A stretch of DNA of 64,000 nucleotides from Phorcus lineatus (Eukaryota; Mollusca; Gastropoda; Trochida; Trochidae), in assembly GCA_921293015.1 (NCBI GenBank), contig OV121082.1, forward strand, positions 44,164,971 to 44,228,970. The letters are read 5' to 3'. Position 1 is the first letter of the stretch. The number at the start of each line of letters is the position of its first letter. Both the position numbers and the translations under genes were made by a program. Shown one piece after another: positions 10,001-25,000 of this stretch. Below the pieces are notes generated by a model, which saw nothing but the letters and a program-made list of their open reading frames with translations, did not search any database and had not been told where the DNA came from.

Positions 10001-13000
10001 GACTTTAACCAATTTCTATCTATATTACAGGAAGACACCAAGCCATCCAAACAGTACAAAGGTGTCCACTTCGGGAAGATGACATCGAAGCGGAGCAAGT
10101 TTGGGGGTTTAGGGGGGCCGGGTCCCGGGGAGTACGAGCCCTATAAGGAGGGGCAGTTTCGCACAGAAACCCTTAATGCTCCCATGGAGGAACCCGGTGT
10201 CCGCTACGAGGCCAAACTACCGAGATATAACGAGGCTATCATCAAGGAAGAGGAGAAAAAGGTGATTATGATGATTTGATGATGATTATATGCAGAATTT
10301 TTATAGTGACCTATTTGGCGTGATATGAAACACTCAAGGTACTTTGCTGTGACAATGGGTTACAGTCTTTTTCTGATAGGTTTAACTGTATAAGCATTCT
10401 AAACAAATAGATTTTGATGAGCAATCAATTTCTATGGTTCAAACAACCTCTAAGTTATCAGGGCCCTGATTTTCAAAGTTTGTTGGTGCTAGCGTAAATG
10501 CAAGAAAAAATGGCATGGAATTACATTTAACCAAGTGATCCTTGAAATCTTTGGTCCATTCCTTAGTGTTTCTAACTTGTAAACAATCATAATTTTCCTC
10601 TTTGTCAATTCTCTTATCAGTTGATACTCACAAGACTACTGAATTACTACAGAATCTTTTCTTAGTTAGATTTAAGTTTCATAGACATAAACAAAAAATC
10701 AAAGGCTTATATTTAACCGGAAGATAATTTTTTTATCTTAATATCGTGAAATTAAATATCGGCTATGGATATTTGTTAAGTGTGACACATCAAAACAGAA
10801 CTGTGTTATGTAACCTTTGATCAGTTTGAATGTGAGTATAAAAAGTCATTTATGAGAGATTTTTCAAGAAGACATTCTTTGAGATGAAGTTGTAAACCTG
10901 CTTAGTCATCAAGAAAGTGGATTTACATTAACCGCTCAAACTCATAAAAACCTTTCCACAAAAAGCCCGCAGCTATGAAGCGGTCTGAGCATGCATCACC
11001 CCTGAACCTGTATAATCAAAGGCTGTGGCTTTATAGAGAAGAGTTTCAGCGTTTCTTGCACATTGCACTAAAAAGTCAGTAAAATCGGGTTATAAAACAT
11101 TTTTTTGATTGTGAGGAGGCATTTACAAAATCAACCTTATTATTAGTGTAATCACAGAACCTCTGTATAGGAAATACGTTTTTGGTTTAAATTTTGGTAA
11201 AAAACTTATTCAGATACTTTGTTATTTTTTTGTAACTTTGTCCTTTGTTCGATTGTGTCATATGACTATTATATGAGCCTTATGTCTAATGAATTTGTGG
11301 TAAAAATATATATAACCGTTATGATAGTTTTCCATTCATTTAAATCAGCTTGTACGTTTTCTGGAAACAACAATTAATTCTCTTGATGTTTATATTCATG
11401 AGATATTTGAATGATATGTAACTTTAATAGTCAACATTCATGTCAATAAATGATTCTCATAAAATCAAAAAATTCAAAATTGATCATATTTGGAATTTCA
11501 CTTATCAGAGTGATTCACTTTGTTCCCATAAATATGTCAGATCTTCTTCAACATAATAAAGAATGTCTGTCTTAATAGATCCTTAATTTTCTTCAATCTG
11601 TCTTTTTCTGTAATAAAATTCTCACACTCTCATAAAACTTTTTTTCAACCCTTTTCAAGTAAAATATGCACTGTTAGCTGTCATTTGATGAAAATTTTTT
11701 GTTCATTTTGATATTTTTTATCTGTTAGTTACATTTGTTGATATATTAGGTAAATCATTTTCCCAAGAAAATCTATGTAAAACTTTTTTTCAGAGATCCC
11801 TTTCTGAAAAAATACTTTCATTAAATATTAATATGAAAACTTCACAATATGTAGCTTTGAAATTTGTTCTTCATCTGTTGAAAATAAAGTTAGTTTGAAT
11901 TTGTTACCTATTTACAACTCAGATTTTTATATTGACATGTTTGTCTGAGAATGTGGTAACTCTAGGGATATCTAACTGACAATTATAGCTGAAAGCCTCT
12001 GAATTGTGCACATTTTATTTCCATATATTAATATATTGTGATTTTGTGATTAGTGCTGACAGTTTGATGTGAAAGGAGGAAATTATTGGACAGAATAAGT
12101 TGAGTATTAGATGCTAAGTTCTCAAAGGTTATGTTTGGCCCTGTCCTGTTCTCCAAGTCAGTAGAGTGCTGGTAATTAAATCATAATTTGAGATTAGTTG
12201 TCATGAAAGTATGAGTCACAGTTTACACTGGAAAACTCTCCACTTGTCATTCTATTTGTACAAGATATGATTTGTGCTACACAAAAAGAGGCTTAACACA
12301 CCAAGCTTTTCCCCAGCTTCTTTTTAGTGGGCAGAATTTTTCAACAGGACGTGCACTCATTTCTACAAAGTTCAGTAGTTTCAAGATGTCTTGATAAAAA
12401 CATGTGAAAAAAAAATTCATGATGCAAAAAATATTTTCCAATTAAATAAAAGCCAGTGTGATATTGTGTGAAGTGTTGTAGGAGAGATAGAGTTAGGAGA
12501 AGGGAAGGGGAGTGTAGCATGGTGGAAAGTTTAGATATGGGCTAACCTTTATTAAACATGACACAACAGCATCCCAGAAATCTGATAAATGTGACAGCAG
12601 AGTGATTGAATTTCAGCTGCACGCTCGCCTATTTCATTTGGACAACTACATATCGCAGTAACTGCTTCAATTATTGATATAATTCTATCATGAAAGTCTT
12701 ATTTTTGCTGTCTCCATCATAGGGTGGGTGAATCATTTGGGATATAGATATGAACCTGAAAACCAAGATTGACTTTTTGATTATTTTCATTGCATAGATG
12801 AATTTTTTACTTAAAACATAACCTTTATATAAATATGAAGTTAACTAATTAATTAGCTAGGTTAACTCATAATGTGTTTTGAATAAGTCAGTCCATAACT
12901 CATCAGCAAAGAGAAGAAATAAACAGTTGGTAAGAATTAGGGGACAATCTTGCAGGTTCAGAGACATATGTATTTAGACATTTACTTATCAACAAACGAT

Positions 13001-16000
13001 CATTGCAAGAGGCAGCCAGCCTTCTTATCACAATTCCCTATTAAATTTATGAGCAAAATGCCTTTTTCGCGTCTTTTTACTGACTTCCACATCCATGTTG
13101 GCTGAGTTGATAAAATCATGTCAGGTTTTGTGGTTTATAAGTGTCTGGGTTCACAAACTAATGACACTTTCTTACAAAACAAATTTAAATTTCTCAAAGC
13201 AATTGGGCTGCATTTGTCACCCCAGCTGTTATTTATGAAGACAAAACTGGTAGTGAATCGTCCAGAAAGACACAAATCTTTCCTCACAGAGACCCTCATG
13301 GACATGTAAGCTTGAGGTCAAGTCATTTGGTTTATGAAAATCAAAATATTTATTTTTTCAATACATCCCCAAACAGGGGGTTGTTGTTGTGGAGTTGCTT
13401 TTTCTCTTATTGAAATATGGTTTCAATTATATCTAGAACATGGGGAGGTGTATCTTATTATCTGGAGTGTTTTTTCTCCCAGGCTCTTGTCTCCATCTCT
13501 ATGCACCCCCTGCCACTACTTATCTCTTGTCTCAGGCACAGGAGTGGGGGGGGTTAAGAAGGAGGGGTCTGATAGAGCAGATGTACATTTATCGTAGCAC
13601 ATAGTCAGGTCTTGTACTTTTTGGTTTAATCATTCACCCATCTTTGTGTGTGGTAGTGTGATATACAACTCAAAAGTTGTTCATTTTGCAAAGGTTAAAA
13701 ACATTTTAAATGTTATGGTTTTGATCCTTGGGAATTTATTATCGCCTCCACTTCTTTGTGTCATGCTCTAGATTTAAAGCTAATTTGATATGTTGTTGGA
13801 AACAGTATTTCAAATGATTATTCCTCAATATCTTTCTTAATGTATGAGCTTTATTAGTGTTATGACATTGCATTTTCAATAAACTTAGGTTTAAATTTTG
13901 ATAGGAACTTATAAAATTTCTTTTGGTTTTATCTGTTTTGAAAAAGTGCAGAAGTTCAGAAGTAGCTTCCATTATAGAAAAGATTTCCAATCACATGCAA
14001 TGAAATTCAATTGCTTGATGTACTTATGTGTTATTTTTTCACAGGCAATCCCAGGTCCTGGAAAGTATGAAATTAAAGGACAGTTTGAACCCCAACAACC
14101 CAAAATAAACACAGACGGAATTGAAATAGAGCACCCACCATTTATGTCACAGTCAAAGGTATGTTGGAGAGAAAAAGACATTTCATATTTTCATATGATT
14201 TCTTTGGTTTGTTGAAAAATAAATTATATTGATATATATGTTTTACTTATCTGATCTATTGGAGTTCTGAAATCATTATTGCAAAAAAATAACATTACAA
14301 GAAATTATTAAAATTTATTATTATTATTAGCAAAAGAAATGATTGTAGTATTTGTATTATCATTATACAGATTAAGAGTAGTAATATTGCTGTTCCTAAT
14401 ATTTATTCATTCAAATATGATGATAGTGATCATTAATGGCATTTTATATTTTTCTTGCAGAGGTTTCAGCCGATCAAAGCAATAACACCTGCACCTGGAT
14501 CATACAATGACCCTCGTACTGCCCTGGATTCAATGAAAAAAATCACAGGACTAAAAAGGAGTCCATTCGGACAGACATCTGTCCGATTTAACCCTGACGG
14601 CAAGAAGGCTCCAGGTAAAATCTCTACTCTTCATCCTCTTGATAGGGTGCTTAACAGGAGTTACCTCCCTTGTCATACAGCTTTGTTGCGCTTTTTGTTT
14701 GCTGCTGATAATCCATTTAGACAAAAATTTTGTCTCTGAGCTTGTTTGGAAATGTTAGGGGACTGGAAGGGGGCAGGGGGGATGGATTTGAAAATGTTGG
14801 AATTCTACATATATTTCATGATCGATTTGCTGTTTTACAAAATTTTGGATATGAAGTTTGAAATACCTAACAAAAGTTTATCCTAGACTTAGAAGAATTT
14901 AATTGATTTGTTGTTGTTATGGTAGGACTAGTCAAACTAAGGCTTGAATGTTTACATTTATTTAATGATCACATAAACCAAAATGTCTGTATATGCCCTC
15001 CTTCATCAAGCATAATGTAAAAACAGATTAAGTGAACTTTGATGTCAGTGACAACTAAGATTATTTTGTGGGTATGTAGATATCTACTACTTACATGATA
15101 GACTCATGTTTCCTTACCTGACATAATCAGACAGGAACCGTCCCCAATTACCGGCCCATTACCCCCTGATGAATGAGGGAGGTGCAGTGATCTCCATCTT
15201 AGATGTATCTAGCTGTCTCTTATGTCGAGTATCTTAATGTATCACAATGTAACCAGGATATAAATAGTTACAGTGTGTTTTAGATTTAGAGTAGCTAAGT
15301 TGGAATGTGATCTCTTTTGATTATGAAATGATGTTCTTGTGTTAAGAGGGCTGAATGTGTCACAAAGAATTACATGTTTGGTATATTGTTTCTCTGCTGA
15401 ATCTGATTTGAATTAGGATAGGAAATTGTTGTCTTAGATCTTAGATAATTTTTAGAATGATAAATTGAACTAGGGAACATAATAGTTTGTTAAAAGTCAA
15501 AAGACATAGATATAATGTTAAATTTCCCCCCTTTGATTTTAATTTATGATAAACATATAAATAAAAACCTAAAATTCAATGTGATTTCAATTAAAGTGAC
15601 ACAGAATATCTTTCATTAATTTTTATGTGGCTTAAATAAGAGCCAAAATACCATATGACCGGAGTTAGTTCAAATTATAAATTTGCATCTTTTTCTTTTA
15701 AAAGCCAACATTATGATATATTTCCTTGTTTTCAACTGTAATTGTGATACGGCCTTATAAGTGAGAAGAAGTTAAAATTTTGTGTCCCATTTACATGTAT
15801 TATAGGTAAATGACCTATCAATCACTGACAACCTATATTTTGTTGTTGTCTGCTTTGAATAAGTTTCCAAAATTACATTTGACTCATTGGCACGCGCCAC
15901 TGTCCGGTTTTCGATCATAAATCTTGACTATTACCTGTTTATTGTCACTATAGGAACTGTTCAGCATTTATCAATATGGGAGCAATATAGAAGCAACTTA

Positions 16001-19000
16001 ATAAAGATATGATCTATACAACAACAAAAAATGTTGAAAACAATTCCGTACATAGAAATAATATTATTGTGCTGTCATTTAGCAGTGAATCTTTTTGATA
16101 CCTAGGGATTACTGATTCAGAGTGATACCTTTATTCATTTATTCTAATTGATTGGTCCATGTCTACATACAAATTCCAATTTTAGTTGTTTTTTCTGATA
16201 GTATAAATATAGGTACTGATATGTAGCCTTACCAATATTAGCATCAAGTTATGATCAAGTCCATTGTAGGAAACTAAATCATTATTGTACCTATGTAAAT
16301 TTTAAGATATTTGTTTAATTCTTGATATTGTTTTATTTTCTATCAACGAAAGTTTTACAAGGCATTTATTCTCACCTATCAAACTCTGTTACAATTGGGC
16401 CATAATTTTGTTTCTTTTGAAATCTCCTACCGTAAAATATTGCAATATAGAATCCATTTTTGATAAAATGTCATAATGTTTTACCTTCTTATGTCTTGTT
16501 AGAATTATGGGCACATCACATAAATGAAGTTCTCTCAACTACCAGGAGACAGAATGCCCAGTTCGAAACAATGTGGCTGTATTTTTGGACTTTTAAAGTG
16601 TTTTGCAACGGAGGTTACTGTGCAAGAAAAGTCATGTTTAGCCTTTTGGGTATAGAATTCTTTTGGTGGTACATCGTTTCCAAATGGGAACAAGAATTAA
16701 TTACAGAGCGTTTGATATATTACCAAATTTTGAATCTAAAAAGCTTCATCATAGGTCCAGGAGCATACAACATCTCAGGCATGGGTGCTGAGAGCATGCG
16801 GAAGGCATACATGGAGAGCACAAGACGAGGTGTCTTCGGGACAACATCCACCCGGATCCAGGGTATTGCAAAGAAAGAGGAGGTGGAGAAGCCTGGCCCT
16901 GCCCACTATCAGGTGAAGGAGAAACCTTTCCAGAGCCGATACCAGCAACTCTCGTCTAACTTTGCCTCTGTCACTTCACGACTCACTGAAGCACCAAACA
17001 CAGTCAAGGTAGGAGGTTGAATTATTTATAGTGCTACCTGAAAAGGGTTAAGTTATGATTTTGTTGTTGATGTAGTTTGAACAAGTTCATTGGAAATAGA
17101 TAATTTTTAGGTGTTGTGATTTTATGAGGGCTTCGATAGAAGACAATGGAACAAAATTTTGGGTCAATGTTCAGGGCTGAAACCTATTGTTCATACTCAA
17201 ATCATCTTATCAAGTATAGGTTTTAGAAAGTTTTTGGCATGTTTGAGGGCTTTCATTAATGCATTGACTTTGTATTGAAGAGTACGAATGATAGACATCA
17301 GATGCTTTGAGAATTTACGAATTCTTAGCAATTGTATGAAAAAACATAGTTAAAAATATGATATCAAAAATAAATTTTATTTAAAGAAAAGTGAGTGTTG
17401 AAAACATATTTTTTCACTTTCCCTGCTCATTGTAATGTTAAGGGTCAACATTTGACCAAGGAATTGGAATTTCTTCAGCAATGCTGACTTCAGTTATCAA
17501 ACTATTACTTCTTCACTTAATGCTGGGGAATATGAAAGGTTAAAGATCAATAGTTTCAATAGCATGGATATGCATTTCATAAACCTTTATATGTAAGTAA
17601 TTTGGGTGTATGGAATTGAAATAACAAGACTTAAAATGCATTGAGATTTAGATGTTGTGAGAATGAATGATTTCTTTGTAGAATTTCTCCCAAGAGGGTT
17701 TGATTTTGGAGAGATTGAGTTGCATTTCTCTTCAGAACAACAATATTGTGTTTCAAATCAAAGTGCAGCAAATGCTTGTTCACATGCTTCACTACACGTT
17801 AGCATTTCTCCTGTCAAGATCCTTGATAATACCACTTCCGAAGGTTAATGCTTACCATTTGCCTGCAACATACAAATACAGACTTTATTTTCTCGGATAA
17901 ATACATTGACGCCACAAAATGTGTTTGAAAACAGTAGAGGACCTGATGATATTTGAAGTGAAAGGAATTGGGAGAAGCAAGTCTCCACAACATATGGTCA
18001 CTTTTCAATGAGAGGATGCGGAACTCTTTTGTAAAAGAGGCAATAAAGGCAAACACTCCAGACATGTGTACACCTTGTGATTGCAGAGAATGCATGAAAT
18101 AAGAATTGACACTCTTATCTTTATATCTTGATGATTTATCTCTTTTTACTCATTCTTTTCGGTTGAGTCGCTTTTGTGCACCTAGTGGAGATGAATCGGG
18201 GGATACATGCCTCCGAAAAGCGCCAACGAATTTTCTTTTTCTCAGAACTTCTTTTTGAGGTTGAAAATCAAAGGATGTAAGGTTTTCCTATAATCTTTTA
18301 TTTTAAAAAAGTAAAGGTTTTGAAATTTCAAGATCTCATTATGATTTACATTTTATCAACTTAATTTAGTTGAATTAAATTTCAAACTTTACTTACACTA
18401 ATTGGTGTATAAAATTGGTTTGATATAAGAAACATAAAATCTTCAAAGGAAGGATGATTTTTATAGAGAAGAGAGACATCATGAGTGAATGGGGGAAGTA
18501 TGAAGAGTAACTTTGAACATCTATGATAAATTTATATGGATGTTTGTGGACGTAGAGAACTAGTAAGTTGTGACTAGGCATGTTGTCAGTGAGGGATGAG
18601 TGTCCCAGAGCCAACTGTCAACAGCCTGCACACCCCAGCAGGCCTGTGGAGCATCCACCTTCGAACATGTCTGTACACTCTCATACAATCCAGTCTTCAG
18701 ACGGCACACTTTCCCTCCAATTTGCAAATCAATCTGTATCACAGAGGTAGGCTGTCCTCTCTGTACAGGGGAATCAGTCTGATGAGCTGCCCGGCAGGTT
18801 AGGCAATGGAGAGGCTTCTCTGCCTGCTTGAAACAGTCCGCTTCAATAAGTGTTTGGAGCAGCTGTCAGGTACTGCTAAACACAAAGACAGAGTCACTCT
18901 CTGGCCGACATCAGCTCCGATGTTGTTTGACACCCAAAAGTGCTGCAATGGCAGGCAACCGACTTGAATCCTACCCTGAGACCCAAGTTTACCCCCAGGT

Positions 19001-22000
19001 CCTGAAACCTTGATCCTTCCTCATCAGGGGTCCGCTTGTTTAATTAGCAGCCCTTCTCCTCACAGATCAGCTTTTATTTTAACGGAGAAGGAAGCAGGTA
19101 ATTTATAGATGGAGGTGACAGGGTATCCAGCTGCCAGCCCCAAGGTTTGGCAGCCATTGCTGGGTAGCTTTAAACAAGATGGCCGGTTTGACAGCCCTCT
19201 TCTCAATACTTATCTTGTTTGCTCCCAGGATATACAGATCAAGATTAGAGTTAAAGTGTTGTTGCATGGGAGCCTTCTCAATTGCTGTGTTGTCCCTCAA
19301 GATAATTCAGTTTGCTTTGAAATGTTCTCTATTTTCATTTAGTGAAATACTTTTAGGAGGATTTGTCTTTCTGAAAATATACACCTTATGTGGTTTTGAT
19401 GGTCTGGTTATTAGACTCGAAATATTCTAATGCTGAGATTGAAAGTTAAGTTGACACTAATTGTTATTGCTCTTTGGATTGTGTATACAAAACGTCTGTC
19501 ATGCTTTGGTTGTAGGGATACACAAACCTAATGGTCTCCATTTTCCTTTCTGGTTTGTAAATTTGTACTTGAGAAGGTTTAAAATTTAATCCTTAGTACA
19601 TACTGGTTGTCTTAACCTGAAGACGTTGAAGTAGGGCTGATTTCACAAGCAACATTTTATTTCATTGTCATGCAGTTCTAGAGCTTGGAGTGCCTTGCTA
19701 ATACTGTAACCCTAATGTAAATAGGACTATTTTTGGCCCTCAGTTAGGAAATTCAAGCGAGTCATTTACGAGTAGCTGTATGAGGTACTTTCAAAATGAA
19801 ATTGAAAAAATAATTACTTTTTAAACACACTTCTGTTTTGGTAAATGCTCAAGGCAGTCCAACAAATGTAATTATGGCTTAAAGACTAAAGCTCTCGTCA
19901 TGAATGTTTCAGTAAGGCAACTTTTATTCAACAAAACGGGGTGGGAAAATTGAATCGAGCTTGAATTAATGAGTTAATTAGGTAATTAATCTTCAGCTGA
20001 TCAAGTGAAAGAGGCTGAAGCTTGTAGCAGCAGAGCAGAAACAAGCATGCACTCGAAGCAGAGCGCCACCTTATCGTGAGAATTGCCATGTTCGCTAGAT
20101 TTCTTGTGCAAGACAGATGCCTTGTGAATACAGTTTTATTAATGACACTCCAATTTAGAAGTGTAACCGAATTAATGTCCAATATATTCGATCTCAAGTC
20201 TCAGGCCGGCCAGTAGAACATGCTGCAGGATTAACACCTTATCAGATCTGACCAACCACCAGCTGCTGGTCACTTGCAAGTCTCAGAATGACCTCTGGGG
20301 TCATTTAGTGACCTCTTGGGTCAACTTTTTGCTGGTTGAGGTCTCAAAACTTAGGATGTTACCATCGCTGAAATTTAATTACTCCAAATAAATCACTATA
20401 TCAATCACAGATTTAAGTTAGCCAATCGCAAGAAGAGCCGATACAATTTGGCAGTGTTTACGGGGAGCAGGTTACGCGAATGCCGCAGTTGGTCCGGAAA
20501 ATAGAATAAGCTTGAGGTACAAGCTGCGAAAAGCTGTTTATTGAATGATTGATGAAAAAATCAATGAGGTCTGTAGTATTGTGTGAGTCAGAGATTGGGT
20601 GTCGTTTAGTCGCACCCATTCAGCTGCTGGAGTGGATTCATTCTATCAAAATCTTGTTTGTTACGCATCAAGAACTCACCATGCAGCGTAACTTGTTTTA
20701 ACATGCCTCAGGAACTAATCACAATCTATCATATAATTTTTTATCCTATGAAGAAAAGATTTACAATTAAGCAAAAACTGATATTATTTTGTATGATGTT
20801 TCTCTATCTTTAGGAATAATTATAGAAATAATGAAGAAAATGTAAGTAATGTTTTGATTGTCCATCAAAATAAATAACACTTTAAAAAAAAATGTAATAT
20901 TCATAAAAAAAATCTTGTTTATACAAAGTAATTGTTTATTAATGTTGATTGGACAAAAATTACTTTTAAAAAATAGTCTTAAATTCTATAAAGCTGATAT
21001 GGTCTGGTTTGAAATAATGACCTGGAAAGAGCCTATCAAAATGTCCCGAACTTCCCCATTGTCTGATCCCTTGGTATCAATAACAATGGAAAGATGATAC
21101 TATTTGCTTCATTCAATATTTAACACAGTAGTTTGAGTACTCTTTCTCCTCTGTTCTCTCATCTGAGCAAATTGGAATTTATTTTTCACAGATTTTTTAA
21201 TGCATTACTTAATTTTCTCCATGACCTGGAAGAGGCATTACTCTTTAAAAAATCGGTGAACTATGGCCGACAAGCATTATTAGAAGTTAATTAACTAATT
21301 ATCCAAGTCAACAGGAACAACACCAGGACTCTCGCAGCACAGGCTTTATAACCAACCTTCCACACAAACACCATTGTCAGAATGTAACATTTGTTAATCA
21401 CTCCACCAGCTCTATATAAAAAATCTCATAATGACTTAACTAATCTGTCCGCTTGAGGTGGTCGGTTAATTTGATTTAACAAAAGATGTTATCAGGTAAA
21501 TGTGGACACCGAATAAAAGAAAGCGATCTGGACTTTAGACCACGTGCCAAGATGAATTTGTGGGTATTGTTCATGCACAGGCCCCGCTGCTCCCCACAAG
21601 TTGACCACGCCCTTTTCTCGTGTACACCCCTGGGGCTCGCTCGTGAGCAGACCGTGAAGATTGTGCTCATAAATCATAGCTTACCATCTGCGGCCAAGAA
21701 TTACTCTCTTTTAGCTTCCTGCGTAATCCCACCAGAAATACTTGCTGTAACTCCAGCAGTATAACTTACGTTTGATGATAGGGATTTATCTAATTATGAC
21801 AGAAAGAAGGATGGAGGCTCTGTTATCTAGGCAAGGTGCTTGTTACACGGTGGTTAGATAATATCACTCCCTCTCGGCGTAGTCTGTGGGGCAAGCTGGA
21901 TATGACAGGGTCCCCAACACTCTGATGGCTGACAAGGATCTTGCTATGTCAGCCGGCAGTGCAGACTTAATCCTTTTATGATGGTAGTCCCACTTTTTAT

Positions 22001-25000
22001 AGCAACTTAGTCCTGTAGTTATTTCATTGCTTTTGTTGTGACATGAAAAACCTAGTCTCATAGGTATTAGCCCTAATCCCAGCTAGTGTTAGGGCCATAA
22101 TTACTTTCTGGGCATTCATTTTTTTTCATCTTGGATAATTAACTTGATATATTGATAACAGAATTGCTGTTCTCAGTTTTATTGCAAACCATCTGTAATG
22201 CTTCTAATCACTTTGGAGAAAGTGTTATTGTTTTTTGTTTTTTTCATATTCTAATCATCCAAAAGCACTTTATATTAATATTTTCATAACTGTCTTTTTA
22301 TCTGATGACATGAACCAAAATAGGTTCTAAAATGAAGTCTACTCATGATAGTGACTCAAAACAGATCTAAGTCAATAGATAAATACAAATTACAGTGTAA
22401 TAAATTTTTAAAATCTTTTTGTATGTCGTACCTTCTTTTTTAATTCCTGTCAAGCGACTGTCATATTTACAGGAGAGAAGACATTATGTAAGACTCATCA
22501 TTTGTGATATAATGATGTAGAAGCCACTTGCCAACACTTTCCTATAAAAAAATCTCTGTTAACACTATTGGCTGATGATATTGATGCATATTCTCAAGAA
22601 GCTTTTCGAAAGTGGCTTATGGTCTTGATGTGCATGTCAAAGATGAGTCTGATTTGAGTGTCATGAAGCGACCAGTCTTTGAGCTTATGCCACATGAGCA
22701 ACTGCCTCCTTCCCCCTTCCCCGTTCCCTCGATCCCTCGGTGCTTTACGTAATCCTTGAGCTTGCAATCCCCTAGAGTTCTGCTCCCTGTTTTGTTGAGA
22801 AATTTCTTCATCCATTTCAGTGGAATGAAATGCATTCTGGATGAGAGTGAAATCATGAAAACTGGTCGGAAATGAGAAACAATGGTACATCAGGGAACAA
22901 TAACAGAGAATTTTGTTGCCACGGCTCAAGTCAAATGGTTTTCGTCATCGCATCCTGTCACTTTGAAATTAAGTTTTAAAACACTTTCACACCAGGGGCC
23001 CAAAGTCATGGTTTCTTTCCAGCTAGGCTAAGTTGGGGGGAAACGTCATGCCATTGTTTAGTGGCAGTTCTACTGCTCTTGTAGAGGTGTTATAACTGAC
23101 ACTGCATGTTTTCTTCCTTTTTTTGTCATGGCAAAAGTAGCAAAGGATGTTCAGAATTGTTCTCTTTCAAACAGGTTCAAAATTGTGCTTTATTGTGTGT
23201 GAAATTGATAATCATATCATACAGGATTTTCGCTTGATTTCATAAATGTAAAATCATGTTCATATTTTCATTTTAGTCAAGTCTCAAAGTCAAAGGTTGT
23301 CTGTAGCTACTGGGGAAAACAAAAACTATACTAAGCTCATAGGTTTGAAAAGCAAGCATGCATACAACAAACATACAAAATTATTTACACTCAACTGTCT
23401 GTGTCCTGAATTGACCAGCATTAGACTGACCCCTAAGGCCCTTGACAAACACTTTTCTAACTCCTTCTCAATTTCTCAATGCAGCTAACAGATCCTCTTG
23501 GAATACTTGTGTCCCCATGTATTTAAAATAGCTACCTGCTTAGAGGTTTACTATTTGTCCCCCTCCCAATAATTGTTTTGATGCAACTCTCTGTCCAGTG
23601 ACTGACCAACATTAACTAATGTTAACTACTTGGCCATTGACTGCTGGCATCTAAAACTGCTACCTAATAATTCACAAATCACAAATTGGCCACTGTCTTT
23701 CCCCAAATGTCCACTGTCACATGACTGACCACCCAATTGTCCCCACTTTAACTACCTGTCCAGTGACTGACCACCCGGCAGATGTGGATCATGTCCACTT
23801 CATCAAGTAGGTGATGGAGAGGAGCAGTCAGTGAAGATAACCCTCCATTAAGATTGTTAAATAGAGATAAACATGAATGACTCTTTCAGCAGGAAGCAAT
23901 GAGCTCCATTGATAGTGGTGATTAGGCAAATGATGAGCTGGCTGGTCATCTGTATCGAGTGCTTAATGGACAAACAGACAGGTACTCTTGTATAGGCCAG
24001 CAGATATTGTGGACCTTCTTTCGTTATTGATGAATCTACTTTATCTCTCAACTATGAGGAAGATACAATTCAAATGTGTGCTTGTTGGATGTCTGAGGAC
24101 CAAGGTGAAACTAGGTTTCAATGTTTACAAGGTTTTAAAGGTTTGGAAACTCAATAATAAACTCAATAATAAAGAAAATAATAGTTGTTTTCTTTATTCT
24201 TAAGACAGATATATAGTTGCACAAATTAATGTAGTATAAGTAAGTAGTGTAAGTATTAAGTATATGAATCACCGCTGGTAAAAAATATCTATAAACTAAA
24301 AGCTCTTCAGCATCATCTTGAGCAAAGGCTGTGGGAACATTAAAATGTCATAAACTATGTAGGAGTGTACATGTCATTCATGTAGCTATAATCACAGCTT
24401 TATGACTCAGTGATATCTTTGCTCAGGTGGATGCCACAATGTCATGACTTATCATACCATGCAGGATACCTCTAAACTCAAACCTTTGTAAACTTAAAAC
24501 CTTTTGTAATGGTACTTTATTTGGCCATATAAATCTTTCTTATCAAAGATTTGATTGAAATTGAAATGCAGACTAAATCTTTTCGTTTGAAGTGAATTAT
24601 AAATATCATGTGATCCTTTTGTAATTCTGGGAACCTCTTGATATGTCACTTGAACATTGAATAAGTTTTTAATATTTTGTTTACTTTCTAAGTCATTTAA
24701 CTTTATTCACTGACAAAAAAGCAACACAAATGTTTACTTTCTCATTCATTTAGCTTCATATATTGAAAAAAATGAGCAGCGTGAATCCTTCAAACTGATT
24801 CCCGTAGTTGAAAGTGATACGGTCGTCAGAGAGGATTATACTTCCAAGGCAAGAGGACTTACCCCTGTCTGTGGTTATGGTTTGCATAATATGTGTTGTG
24901 TGTTGTATTGTGTAGTGTTTCTCTGGAGTCTGAGGGAGATGAGTCTGTTGACTTGATGTTAAGTAGCCTGAGGACGGAGGAAGGCCTGGATGTATTTACA

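Noticed and set aside
22594-22929. 111-codon minus-strand frame in intron 9
   Set aside because: Two different minus-strand frames are open over the same stretch, and neither shows protein features or splice signals.
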